The notes: generated from the letters alone by a model not told the origin. DNA of 21,946 bases from CAZUMH01 sp964621645 (GCA_964621645.1 CAZUMH010000054.1:1-21946); one strand, 5' to 3'. Positions 7,738 through 15,780 are shown, numbered from the stretch's first letter. Translations and numbers: made by a program.

Positions 7738-8721
7738 TTATCCCGCCTTCATTTCATTTATCTTCTCGGTCAAGAGCGGCACTACCTGTGTCAGGTCGCC
7801 TACTATACCATAATCGGCCACCCCGAATATGGGTGCGTTGCAGTCCTTATTGACAGCTACCACTGTTTCGGCTCCCTTCATGCCTGTGGTATGCTGGAAA
7901 GCGCCGCTGATCCCCAGGGCCAGGTAAAGACGCGGTTTTATGCTTTTACCGGAAGAACCGACCTGTCTGTCCTTGGGCAGCCAGCCTGCGTCCACAATGG
8001 GCCGAGAACATGCGAGAACACCTCCTAAGGCTGCTGCCAGATTTTCTACAAGGGCAAGATTCTCCTTCTCCTTGATTCCCCGTCCGATTCCTACCACAAT
8101 ATCAGCCTGAGTGATATCGACATCTCCCGCTGCAGCTTCAAGATATTCCAAGAAGATGTGTGTATCGATGTCTTCTTTGAGCGGGGAGGGGAGATCGATA
8201 ACTTCAGCGCTCAGGTCGCCTTTCTCTGCGGCATAAGCGGTGGCACGTACCGTGGCCATTACCGGTCCGTTCGTCTGAGAAGTACATTCCATCAAAGCGT
8301 TTATTTTACCGCCGTAAAACTGCCTGGCGAAAATTAATCCGGAATCTTCCAGAGTCAGTTTTATACAGTCTGTTACCAGGGGCATCCCGAGTTCCGCGGC
8401 CAGACTGGGGGCAAGATCCATCCCGAACGCACTGTGCGGCAGGAGCACCACATCAGGTTTGCGCTCTCTAATCAATCCAGCCATGATGGCCTGAGCCGCA
8501 ACGACGTTGAAAACCGCCAGACGGGAATCCTGCACTGTTAGAACTGTATCCGCGCAAGTCTGTATGTCTGAAAGCAATGGGGCCGCCTTTTCGGCCATAA
8601 GCAAGGCTGTTATTTTTGCACCACTTGTACTTGCCAGCTGTCTTGCCGCCGAGAGAAGTTCGAAAGTGATATCCCGCCAATCACCCTTCCGGTGCTCCGT
8701 CAGAACCATTATCTCTTTCAT
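7738..8721 (-). CDS. etfA: Electron transfer flavoprotein, alpha subunit
   Basis: EtfA of 327 aa when started at ATG 8721. I chose this start because AAGGAG lies five bases upstream and because the ATG overlaps the etfB stop as ATGA. A longer frame to 8766 exists but lies wholly within etfB. The protein begins MKEIMVLTEHRKGD. The C-terminal FAD-binding domain shows VGSSGKSIKPRLYLALG and SGAFQHTTGM (about 254-281), then NKDCNAPIFGVADYGIVGD. It accepts electrons from acyl-CoA dehydrogenases as the EtfAB heterodimer, with the two dehydrogenases encoded upstream in the same run. hdrA begins one base after its stop, an arrangement that suggests direct electron exchange between Etf and the Hdr-type proteins (inference). 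Confidence 0.95.
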   Translation of the reverse strand: MKEIMVLTEHRKGDWRDITFELLSAARQLASTSGAKITALLMAEKAAPLLSDIQTCADTVLTVQDSRLAVFNVVAAQAIMAGLIRERKPDVVLLPHSAFGMDLAPSLAAELGMPLVTDCIKLTLEDSGLIFARQFYGGKINALMECTSQTNGPVMATVRATAYAAEKGDLSAEVIDLPSPLKEDIDTHIFLEYLEAAAGDVDITQADIVVGIGRGIKEKENLALVENLAAALGGVLACSRPIVDAGWLPKDRQVGSSGKSIKPRLYLALGISGAFQHTTGMKGAETVVAVNKDCNAPIFGVADYGIVGDLTQVVPLLTEKINEMKAG

Positions 8722-9506
8722 AGCAGCTCCTTGTCCTTGAGAATCACTGCCAATTTTCCGGCGCATTCTCCCGGCGACCCATCGATGATCTCCGCCATTT
8801 TTGTCTGCGGTGGATGCGTCAGTGTTGTGATTCTTGTTTGGGAGCCTTCTTCACCTATCTCTGTATGTTCCAATCCTAACGCTGCACTGTCCTTTCCTTC
8901 TATTTCCCTTTTAGAGGCTTTGGCGATCCCCATGATTGAAGCATAGCGTGGTTCGTTGATACCTGTCTGGATGGTAAGCAAGGCGGGCAGTTTCAGATCC
9001 AAAGCCTCCAGCAATCCCCCTTCCAGCTCTCGTTTGACCAGTATCCACCCCTCTTTGACTTCGGTTTCCGTCACATAGGTGGCATGGGGTATTCCCAGCA
9101 GCTGCGCCAGCGCCGGACCCACTGTGGCGTTGCCGTCATCACTGGCAGTACAACCGGTGAGTATCAAGTTATATTCCCTTTTCTCGATTGCCCTGGCAAG
9201 AATAGCCGCCGTCACCAGGCCGTCCGATGAAGTAAAAGCGGGATCGTGTAAATGAACGGCTACATCCGCCCCCTTGGCCATGCCCATACGGAGGATATCC
9301 GCTGCCTCGGGCGGTCCAATTGTCACCAGGGTAACGGTGCCCCCCAGCTTTTCTTTGATGAGCAGGGCTTCCTCCAAAGCGTAATTATCAGCCTCATTGA
9401 TAGTGAAGGCCAACCCTTCCGTTTTGATTTTCTTTCCTGTCTCGTCGATAGTCAGCGATGCTTCAGAGGTATCAGGAACACGTTTTACGCAGACGATCAG
9501 GTTCAT
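8718..9506 (-). CDS. etfB: Electron transfer flavoprotein, beta subunit
   Basis: EtfB of about 262 aa, beginning MNLIVCVKRVPDTSEAS. Two adjacent ATG codons (9509 and 9506) follow AAGGAG; the second gives the better seven-base spacing and the conserved EtfB N-terminus. Motifs are VTLVTIGPPEAADILRMGMA, LTGCTASDDGNATVGP and the later LPALLTIQTGINEPRYAS. The VGP after the DDGNAT segment resembles bifurcating-type EtfB (usually DGDTAQVGP) more than the TGQM of mitochondrial-type Etf, so bifurcation is possible but unproven. The stop overlaps the etfA start (ATGA). About 100 bp separate it from the upstream iron-sulfur protein, with a possible promoter in that gap. Confidence 0.95.
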   Translation of the reverse strand: MNLIVCVKRVPDTSEASLTIDETGKKIKTEGLAFTINEADNYALEEALLIKEKLGGTVTLVTIGPPEAADILRMGMAKGADVAVHLHDPAFTSSDGLVTAAILARAIEKREYNLILTGCTASDDGNATVGPALAQLLGIPHATYVTETEVKEGWILVKRELEGGLLEALDLKLPALLTIQTGINEPRYASIMGIAKASKREIEGKDSAALGLEHTEIGEEGSQTRITTLTHPPQTKMAEIIDGSPGECAGKLAVILKDKELL

Positions 9507-9548
9507 CATACAACTCCTTTCCGGCATGCGATTGTGTCTTCTGCAGTA

Positions 9549-9577
9549 ATTTGACTTGAGAATCGGTCCTTTGACAA
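9549..9577 (-). promoter_or_regulatory. Possible sigma-70-type promoter before etfB
   Basis: On the minus strand a -35-like TTGTCA (9577-9572, five of six consensus bases) is followed after 17 bp by a -10-like TCAAAT (9554-9549, four of six). It lies about 40 bp upstream of the etfB start in the only sizeable gap within the electron-transfer genes. It could allow separate expression of etfBA-hdrA-mvhD onward. Short motifs like this occur by chance. Confidence 0.25.
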
Positions 9578-9606
9578 TATCCCTTGCAAATTAAAATATA
9601 TCTTTA

Positions 9607-10734
9607 TTACAGTGCTCCCCGCACAAGCTCGGAAATATCCTTTACCTCTATCTTCCCTTCGTTGCCGCTGGTTTTCACCGCGTCTTCCAGGGTCAGCAGG
9701 CAGAAGGGACAGGCCGTTGCCAGTATTTCAGCGCCCAGTGCAATAGCGTCCTTAATACGTATTTCTGCCAGCCGTTCGCCGCTTGCTTCTGATTCCATCC
9801 ACATGCGGCCTCCGCCTCCTTCACAGCATAAACTCCTCTCCCTGCTGCGCTCCATATCCATAAATTCACTTCCAGGCAAATGGGAAAGGATAAACCGTGG
9901 CTCCTCGAAGATGCCGTTCCTCTTACCGAGAAAGCATGGGTCATGATAGGTGATCTTTTTACCCAGTTCCTTGGACAGTTTCAGTTTTCCCTCTTCAATC
10001 CAGCGGGCCAGGCTTTGGGTATAGTGTTCCACTTCGAAATTTTCGTTCGGATAGTGGTGCAGAAAGGTGTGAAAGCAGTGCGGTGAAGCGGTTAAAAGGG
10101 TTCGGAACCGGTATTTGCTGAATGTCTCACTATTGGAATCCCGGCACATTTCGAACAAGCCCTCTTCACCCAACTCCTTCATCTCTGCGGCACAGCAGCT
10201 TTCCTCCACTCCCAAGATGGCAATATCCGCTGCCGCAGCCTGGAATATATCCATAAGACTGCGTGGAATGGACTGAATTCTAGGATCATAGGCGGCCGTA
10301 CAGCAGACAAAAAAGAGGGTATCCGCTTCACTTTTTTCAGATAAGAGAGGAAGAGCGGGCGTTTCCATCCATTCGACTCTCTTTTCCCGCGCTCGCCCCC
10401 AGGGATTGCCGTGCAGATAGGTGCTTTCCATGGCATCCCGGACAGAAGGGGTTACCCGCCCCCCCTCGACGATCTGGGAACGGAGCGCAATAATCAGGTC
10501 CACCGGACGTATCTTTTTTGGGCAGCGGTCCACACAGGTCCTGCAGGTGCTGCACTCCCATATTTCTTTTATCTCCAGCGGGACGAACTGGACTCCGGTC
10601 AATGCTTCATAGATAAGCCGTCTCGGATTCAAGGTCGAACGGATCGAGACCGGGCAGCCGCCGGTACACCTGCCGCATTGAATACATTCGTAGAGTTCAA
10701 GCTCCCGTGAGAGTGTACGTCCATCAACAACCAT
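9607..10734 (-). CDS. Soluble HdrD-like (HdrC+HdrB fusion) iron-sulfur oxidoreductase with CCG domains
   Basis: This 375-aa protein starts at ATG 10734 with GGAAG upstream. It has two ferredoxin-type [4Fe-4S] motifs (C17-C20-C23-C27 and C61-C64-C67-C71), matching HdrC, followed by two CCG (HdrB-like) modules: C144/C145, C180/C181, C220; and C267, C303/C304, C342, C345. The first CCG module ends in SPHC, so Ser217 replaces the first Cys of the usual CxxC. There is no hydrophobic membrane domain, unlike the Etf-linked membrane iron-sulfur proteins (DUF224/EMO type) of other butyrate oxidisers. It sits between two acyl-CoA dehydrogenases and etfBA-hdrA-mvhD, so its likely role is to relay electrons from Etf to an HdrA-centred complex (inference). 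It could equally be a glycolate/lactate-oxidase-like GlpC-type subunit, but no such partner is nearby. Confidence 0.88.
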   Translation of the reverse strand: MVVDGRTLSRELELYECIQCGRCTGGCPVSIRSTLNPRRLIYEALTGVQFVPLEIKEIWECSTCRTCVDRCPKKIRPVDLIIALRSQIVEGGRVTPSVRDAMESTYLHGNPWGRAREKRVEWMETPALPLLSEKSEADTLFFVCCTAAYDPRIQSIPRSLMDIFQAAAADIAILGVEESCCAAEMKELGEEGLFEMCRDSNSETFSKYRFRTLLTASPHCFHTFLHHYPNENFEVEHYTQSLARWIEEGKLKLSKELGKKITYHDPCFLGKRNGIFEEPRFILSHLPGSEFMDMERSRERSLCCEGGGGRMWMESEASGERLAEIRIKDAIALGAEILATACPFCLLTLEDAVKTSGNEGKIEVKDISELVRGAL

Positions 10735-10765
10735 GACTTCTTCCCATCCTCATTATGGAAGTGAT

Positions 10766-11908
10766 TCAGGACAATAGCGAACGAGCGATGACAATTTTCT
10801 GTATTTCAGAAGTACCTTCATATATTTCCATCACCTTGGCATCACGATAGAAGCGCTCAACAGGATAATCCTTGGTGTATCCGTATCCTCCGAAGATCTG
10901 GATCGCTTCCCGGACACAGTACATTACGGCTTCCGATGCTGCAAGTTTGGCCATGGCCGATTCTTTGGAATAACGCTCAGCGCCCTGATCCTTATAAGCA
11001 GCGGCTCTATACACCAGCAGCCTGGCCGATTCAATACGAAGAGCCATTTCCGCCAGTTTGCTTTGGATCATCTGATATTCGCAGATAGGTTTGCCAAAGG
11101 TTTTTCTTTCCTTGGCATATTTCAACGCATGATCCAGAGCGCCCTGAGCGATGCCGACAGCTTGAGCGCCGATATCGATGCGGCTGGTGTCGATAATGTG
11201 CATGGCGATTTTAAAACCGTCACCCTCCGCTCCAAGGAGGTTTTCTTTGGGGATATTGCAGTCGTCGAACATCAGTTCACAGTTTGCCGTAGCCCGCAGC
11301 CCCAGCAGATCTTCATGTTCTCCAACGCTGAACCCGGGAGCGTCACCGTCCACAATAAATGCACTGATCCCCTTATGTTTCTTCTCCCGGTCAGTGGAAG
11401 CGAAAACGATGAAGACCGAAGCTTCACCCCCATTGGTGATGAAACGTTTAGAGCCATTCAGGATATAGTGCTCTCCTTCACGTTTAGCGGTTGTCTCCAA
11501 CGCAGCCGGATCCGAGCCGGCGTTTGCTTCGGTAAGAGCAAAAGCACCGATAGCCTCACCTTTGGCGATTAACGGAAGATATTTTTTCTTCTGGCTGTCA
11601 TTTCCGAATTTCATTATGGGATATGCGGCCAGCGTCTGATCTACCGCAACGATAACTCCGTGGGAGGCACAGACACGGGAAATTTCCTCCACGGCAATGG
11701 CCAAGCTTACGAAATCGATTCCGCCGCCGCCATATTCTTCAGGAATTATCATTCCCAGCAAGCCCAGGCCGGCCATCTTTTTCAGGGTCGGCCAGGGAAA
11801 TTCCCGGCTTTTGTCTATTTCAACCGCGACGTCTACCAATTCCTTTGCTGCAAAATCCCGTACCATTTCCTGAACGAGTTTCTGATTAGCATCCAACCGA
11901 AAATCCAT
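10766..11908 (-). CDS. Acyl-CoA dehydrogenase, butyryl-CoA dehydrogenase type
   Basis: At 380 aa with an ATG start at 11908 preceded by GGAGG, this is preferred over an in-frame upstream GTG at 11923. It is a canonical short-chain acyl-CoA dehydrogenase. Visible motifs are IPEEYGGGG, FALTEANAGSDPAA, the FAD-binding KERKTFGKPI segment, IFGGYGYTKDYPVERFYRDAK, and the C-terminal IYEGTSEIQ with catalytic base Glu364. It would oxidise butyryl-CoA to crotonyl-CoA (or reduce it in reverse) and exchange electrons with the EtfAB encoded downstream. It follows a second acyl-CoA dehydrogenase by 25 bp and precedes the HdrD-like protein by 31 bp. Substrate length cannot be fixed from motifs; the neighbouring C4 pathway suggests butyryl-CoA. 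Confidence 0.95.
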   Translation of the reverse strand: MDFRLDANQKLVQEMVRDFAAKELVDVAVEIDKSREFPWPTLKKMAGLGLLGMIIPEEYGGGGIDFVSLAIAVEEISRVCASHGVIVAVDQTLAAYPIMKFGNDSQKKKYLPLIAKGEAIGAFALTEANAGSDPAALETTAKREGEHYILNGSKRFITNGGEASVFIVFASTDREKKHKGISAFIVDGDAPGFSVGEHEDLLGLRATANCELMFDDCNIPKENLLGAEGDGFKIAMHIIDTSRIDIGAQAVGIAQGALDHALKYAKERKTFGKPICEYQMIQSKLAEMALRIESARLLVYRAAAYKDQGAERYSKESAMAKLAASEAVMYCVREAIQIFGGYGYTKDYPVERFYRDAKVMEIYEGTSEIQKIVIARSLLS

Positions 11909-11933
11909 ATGGGGTTCCTCCACGATAAATCTT

Positions 11934-13079
11934 TTATGATTTCAGAATCTGTCTGGCAATGACGATGCGCTGTATCTCAGATGTGCCTTCTCCTATTTCA
12001 TTCAATTTGGCATCGCGATAAAACTGCTGCGGTGTGTGTTCCGGTGTGACGCCATTCCATCCCATGAGCGAGACAGCCTTAGAACTCACCCGCATGGATA
12101 CTTCAGAGGCGTATAATTTCGCAAAAGCCCCTTCCATAGTCACTGTCAATTTCCTGTCTTTCAAACGAGCGGCATGATAGATCAGGTGGCGTGCCGCCGC
12201 GACTTCCATGGCCATATCGGTGATATTCTCCTGAACCGACTGATCTTTCTGCAGCTCTTTTTCCTTTACATACCGGACCGCCGCATCCAGAGCGCCCTGT
12301 GCTTCCCCCAGGGCCAAAGCGCCGATGCTTATTCTGCCGCCGTCAAGGGTCTCCATGAAGACCTTGAATCCTTCATTGATCGTTCCCAGCAGGTTCTCCT
12401 CCGGAACGCGGCAATCGTCGAAGGCCAGCTCTGCCGTATCCGAGGAACGCAATCCAAGTTTGTCCTCATGTTTCACAGCCCTGAAACCTTCCGTTCCCTT
12501 TTCCACGATAAAGGCGCTGATACCCCTCGTCCCCAGGCTGCGGTCGTGTGAGGCGGTAAAGATTACTGTATCCGCGTAGGTGCCGTTGGTAATAAACCGC
12601 TTGCTGCCGTTGACCACATAATATCCATCCTGAGGAATGGCCATGGTCTCTGTGGCTCCGGCATCTGAACCGGCATTGGGCTCTGTGAGCCCGAATGAGC
12701 CGATATGTGTGCCATTGGCGAGAGGAATAAGATACTTTTTCTTCTGAGCTTCAGTTCCGTGAATATAGATCGGCCAGACTACCAGCGAGGTATGGGCCGC
12801 AAGAGTGATCCCGACGGAACCGGAAACGCGAGAAAGCTCTTCAACCGCGATGATATAGCTGAGGTTATCGAGCCCCGCTCCCCCGTACTCCTTTGGTATG
12901 GGGATCCCCAGCCAGCCATTTCTGCCCATAGTCGTTAGAATTTCCTGCGGAAAGATTTCCTCATCTTCCAGCCTGGCCGCCTGGGGAGCGACTTCCTCAA
13001 GGGCGAATTTCCGTACCGCTGCCCGGAATTCTTCATGATCATCGTCGGACAGAGCAGAACATATTCTCTCACTTTGCAT
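11934..13079 (-). CDS. Atypical acyl-CoA dehydrogenase lacking the RxxFG FAD-contact segment
   Basis: At 381 aa from ATG 13079 (GGGGGA upstream), this start is preferred over an in-frame GTG at 13091 that has no Shine-Dalgarno. The overall fold is that of acyl-CoA dehydrogenases: IPKEYGGAGLD, FGLTEPNAGSDAGA, NGSKRFITNG, FDDCRVPEENLLG, and Glu364 in GEGTSEIQ as likely base. Two conserved parts differ. Where the family has RxxFGxPI it reads KELQKD (12243-12260), five residues shorter than its neighbour and in frame. The GGYGY segment is GWNGVTPEH. The missing Arg/Phe normally contact FAD across the dimer interface. The protein may have a different substrate (for example branched acyl-CoA), altered flavin environment or a structural role (inference). 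It sits 85 bp after the thiolase and 25 bp before the canonical dehydrogenase. Confidence 0.9.
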   Translation of the reverse strand: MQSERICSALSDDDHEEFRAAVRKFALEEVAPQAARLEDEEIFPQEILTTMGRNGWLGIPIPKEYGGAGLDNLSYIIAVEELSRVSGSVGITLAAHTSLVVWPIYIHGTEAQKKKYLIPLANGTHIGSFGLTEPNAGSDAGATETMAIPQDGYYVVNGSKRFITNGTYADTVIFTASHDRSLGTRGISAFIVEKGTEGFRAVKHEDKLGLRSSDTAELAFDDCRVPEENLLGTINEGFKVFMETLDGGRISIGALALGEAQGALDAAVRYVKEKELQKDQSVQENITDMAMEVAAARHLIYHAARLKDRKLTVTMEGAFAKLYASEVSMRVSSKAVSLMGWNGVTPEHTPQQFYRDAKLNEIGEGTSEIQRIVIARQILKS

Positions 13080-13164
13080 ACTATCCCCCACCGGTAGTTT
13101 GGATGCTGGTCGGGACGCGGATAGCCCGAATTCAGAAGTTCTTAATTATTTATCCTGCATGTTT

Positions 13165-14409
13165 TCATATCTTTTTAAAAATACAAGCCACGACTGTCTT
13201 GTCATTCCCTCCCATGCTCACCATGAGTCCATATGGCCGTTTTGGGTCTATGTTTACCTGGCAGTCCCCGGCCTTGCCGGTGAGCTGATGAATCAAATCC
13301 ACCGCCTGCCGAACGCCTGTTCCTCCGGTATAGTGGCCGAATCCGATAAGACCGCCGGTGGCATTGGTAGGCAGTCTTCCATCCGGAGCGGTATTGCCGG
13401 CCAGGACGAAATCAGGCGCTGTGCCGTATGGTGTAAAACCGGCTGCTTCCAGTTCCAGCAGGCCCCCGATACTGAAACAGTCGTGCACCTCCAGGATGCC
13501 GATATCTTCCGGTTTTAGGCCGGAGGTGGCATACGCTTGTTCCACAGCTTTTCCCACTGTTGTCATCCTCGTTTGATCCGGGGGCGGCTGCGTTAAATCC
13601 TCTACGGCCACGCCCATACCCACCAATTCCACCGCATCGGACTGTGTTATCCCCGCCTTCTTTAAGCCCGCTTCGGAAGCCACGATGAGCGCCGAGGCTC
13701 CATCCGAAACCTTGGAACAATCGAAAACATTGATATTGGGACAGAAGCTCCTGGGATTGGGTCGGGTCATGCCGGCGGCATTGAGATCTGCGACCGAGTT
13801 GTGATATTCCTGCGCCTTGGGATTCTTGCGGGCATTGCTGATGGCCAGTTCATACCAGCGGGCCATGGCCCGGCGGGTTTTCTCTTCGCCGAACTTCTCA
13901 AAGTAGGCCCCGGCCCGATCCGCGAACTTTGCAGGGAAAAAGTAGGCGTGACCGTTCTTTCTTTCTCCTGCGTAATGACCAGCACCGGCAAGAATATCGG
14001 CTCCGTAAATAGCTTTCACCGTGTTTTGCACTTCCACTCCCAGACCGAGAACCACATCCGCAGTCTCAGACAGAATCGTCTTTATCGCCGTGGACAGACA
14101 CAATCCTCCCGATCCGCAGGCTCCTTCGACCCGAACCATTGGCTTGTATCGCAGAGCAGGATGCACGGAAGCCAGCAGTGACGCCAGGTTTCCCTGTCTG
14201 TTGAAACGGGCTGCCATGAAATTGCCGATCACACCTTCATCCACCACTGCCGGATCACTCAGCTGTTCCAGTACGCTATTGGCTGCTTCATGTATGTAGT
14301 GTTCCAATCCGGGACGCGCTTTTTTCGGATGGAACTCCTTGCGGCCAGATCCGAATGAAACGGTATTGTATCCTGCCGCGAAATATACAGGTTTCCGAAA
14401 TTGTTTCAT
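13165..14409 (-). CDS. Acetyl-CoA acetyltransferase, SCP2/archaeal-type thiolase
   Basis: This 414-aa protein starts at ATG 14409 with a strong AAGGAGG seven bases upstream. Catalytic features are the nucleophilic Cys98 in VEGACGSGGLCL, EVHDCFSIGGLLELE, and GFGHYTGGTGVRQA, where the family usually has GHPxGATG. This is the SCP2/archaeal thiolase branch rather than the classic ThlA/PhaA type. Given the adjacent 3-hydroxyacyl-CoA dehydrogenase (30 bp upstream) and acyl-CoA dehydrogenases, it most likely cleaves acetoacetyl-CoA to two acetyl-CoA, or condenses them. Thiolases of this branch often work with a DUF35 OB-fold partner; none is encoded beside it. A second, distinct thiolase of the same branch lies at the left window edge. 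Confidence 0.92.
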   Translation of the reverse strand: MKQFRKPVYFAAGYNTVSFGSGRKEFHPKKARPGLEHYIHEAANSVLEQLSDPAVVDEGVIGNFMAARFNRQGNLASLLASVHPALRYKPMVRVEGACGSGGLCLSTAIKTILSETADVVLGLGVEVQNTVKAIYGADILAGAGHYAGERKNGHAYFFPAKFADRAGAYFEKFGEEKTRRAMARWYELAISNARKNPKAQEYHNSVADLNAAGMTRPNPRSFCPNINVFDCSKVSDGASALIVASEAGLKKAGITQSDAVELVGMGVAVEDLTQPPPDQTRMTTVGKAVEQAYATSGLKPEDIGILEVHDCFSIGGLLELEAAGFTPYGTAPDFVLAGNTAPDGRLPTNATGGLIGFGHYTGGTGVRQAVDLIHQLTGKAGDCQVNIDPKRPYGLMVSMGGNDKTVVACIFKKI

Positions 14410-14439
14410 ATATAAACCTCCTTGCCTGGAATAATCGTA

Positions 14440-15780
14440 TCAGTCGAAAAAATTGTTCACGGGTCCGTAGAGATGATAAAAACCGTTTAAAAGGACGCCG
14501 TTTACATCATCAGGTGAGGCGGCCACTCCATCAGCCACCAGTTGTTCTGCAATTCGTTTGGACTCAATAAAATAGGCCCGGGCCAATTCGCCGCCACGGG
14601 TATCCAAATTCTTCAGATGAGTGAAATATTGCTGTAATTTATTTTCCCTGTCCGGATCCATGAGCAAGGCGCGCCAGGGCGAGTGTCCCTCGGGCAGAGC
14701 TCCCAGATAATTGTCAATCTCTTTGTCGACACCGTTCTCTTCCAGCGTCAGGTATTTACCGGAATCGAGATCAAATACCCCCACTGGCCGATTTTTCTTG
14801 TACTGCAGAAAACCGTCTTTCTGACTTCCGTCCGGGTTCTGGCCGCCCAGGATCTTTTTATCGACCATCCGGTTTATCAGTTCGCTGCTGAGTGTCTCTT
14901 CCTTAATGTATTTGGTCATGACCTTCATGATAAGCTGACACACATCGATACCGACATAATCGATCAGCTGGAAGATCCCCATGGGGCGGATAAGGAAGTC
15001 CTGACCGATCCGGTTTACAGCCCAGATAGCTTGGGAGGTGGAAAGCTCCTTGCTCAACCGTTCGACTTCGCTCTGCGCATGCAGGATATCCCGCATGAAG
15101 TGCCCGTTGCCGATAAACCCGGCGATATCATTGGAGGGGATGATTATTTTCCGGAGCCGTGAACCAAGTTCGTGCGAAATGTTGACCAGTTCATCTTTGG
15201 TGGTGTCTGCCGGAATCAGCTCGGCCAGCTTCTGTACAGCCGGGGGATTATAAAAGTGAAAACCGATAATCCGTCCGTCAAGTCCTACTCTTCTGTCTAT
15301 CTCCTGGATCGGAATGGATGATGTATTGGTAAAGAAAAAGGTCTCCGCAGAGCACAGATTCTTCGCTTCAGACAGCACCTTTTCTTTGATGTCAATATCT
15401 TCAATAATAGCTTCGAAAATCATCAGTCCATCCTTTATGGACGAGAGACATGTCGCCGGCCGCAACACCGACATGACATCAAGGGAGTATTGATCGATAA
15501 TCTCAAAATTTTCCACCAGATCTTCTCTTTCTCTATACAAATCCCGCAGGGCGACGCAGGTCTTTTCAGCCGTTTTGACTGATTGGACCCGGATAAACTC
15601 CACCAGACCGTCCAGCGCATCTTCATTAATGTCGACGGCGTAAAGATGGTAACTCTTCTGCGGGTTAGCGACTTTCAATTTGGCCATTTCTTGAGCCAAT
15701 AGGAGAACGATACCGCTTCCCATCTTTCCGGCTGCACCCAATACGGCTACATTCTCCAGCCTTTCATCCAATGTTCGCAT
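14440..15780 (-). CDS. 3-hydroxyacyl-CoA dehydrogenase, NAD-dependent, with extended C-terminus
   Basis: At 446 aa this starts at ATG 15780 with GGAGG four bases upstream. The N-terminal Rossmann domain has VAVLGAAGKMGSGI (11-24), IFEAIIEDIDIKEKV, and FTNTSSIPIQEI (150-161). Catalytic His175 and Asn178 lie in GFHFYNPPAVQKLAEL. These match 3-hydroxybutyryl-CoA dehydrogenases (Hbd/FadB). The protein is about 160 residues longer than a typical 282-aa Hbd, probably because the C-terminal helical domain is duplicated, as in longer bacterial and FadB-type enzymes (inference). It would oxidise 3-hydroxybutyryl-CoA to acetoacetyl-CoA with NAD. It lies between crotonase and thiolase genes, in pathway order. 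Confidence 0.94.
   Translation of the reverse strand: MRTLDERLENVAVLGAAGKMGSGIVLLLAQEMAKLKVANPQKSYHLYAVDINEDALDGLVEFIRVQSVKTAEKTCVALRDLYREREDLVENFEIIDQYSLDVMSVLRPATCLSSIKDGLMIFEAIIEDIDIKEKVLSEAKNLCSAETFFFTNTSSIPIQEIDRRVGLDGRIIGFHFYNPPAVQKLAELIPADTTKDELVNISHELGSRLRKIIIPSNDIAGFIGNGHFMRDILHAQSEVERLSKELSTSQAIWAVNRIGQDFLIRPMGIFQLIDYVGIDVCQLIMKVMTKYIKEETLSSELINRMVDKKILGGQNPDGSQKDGFLQYKKNRPVGVFDLDSGKYLTLEENGVDKEIDNYLGALPEGHSPWRALLMDPDRENKLQQYFTHLKNLDTRGGELARAYFIESKRIAEQLVADGVAASPDDVNGVLLNGFYHLYGPVNNFFD

Noticed and set aside
9507..9606. Intrinsic terminator after the HdrD-like gene
   Set aside because: The minus strand here is AT-rich but forms no stem followed by a T-run.
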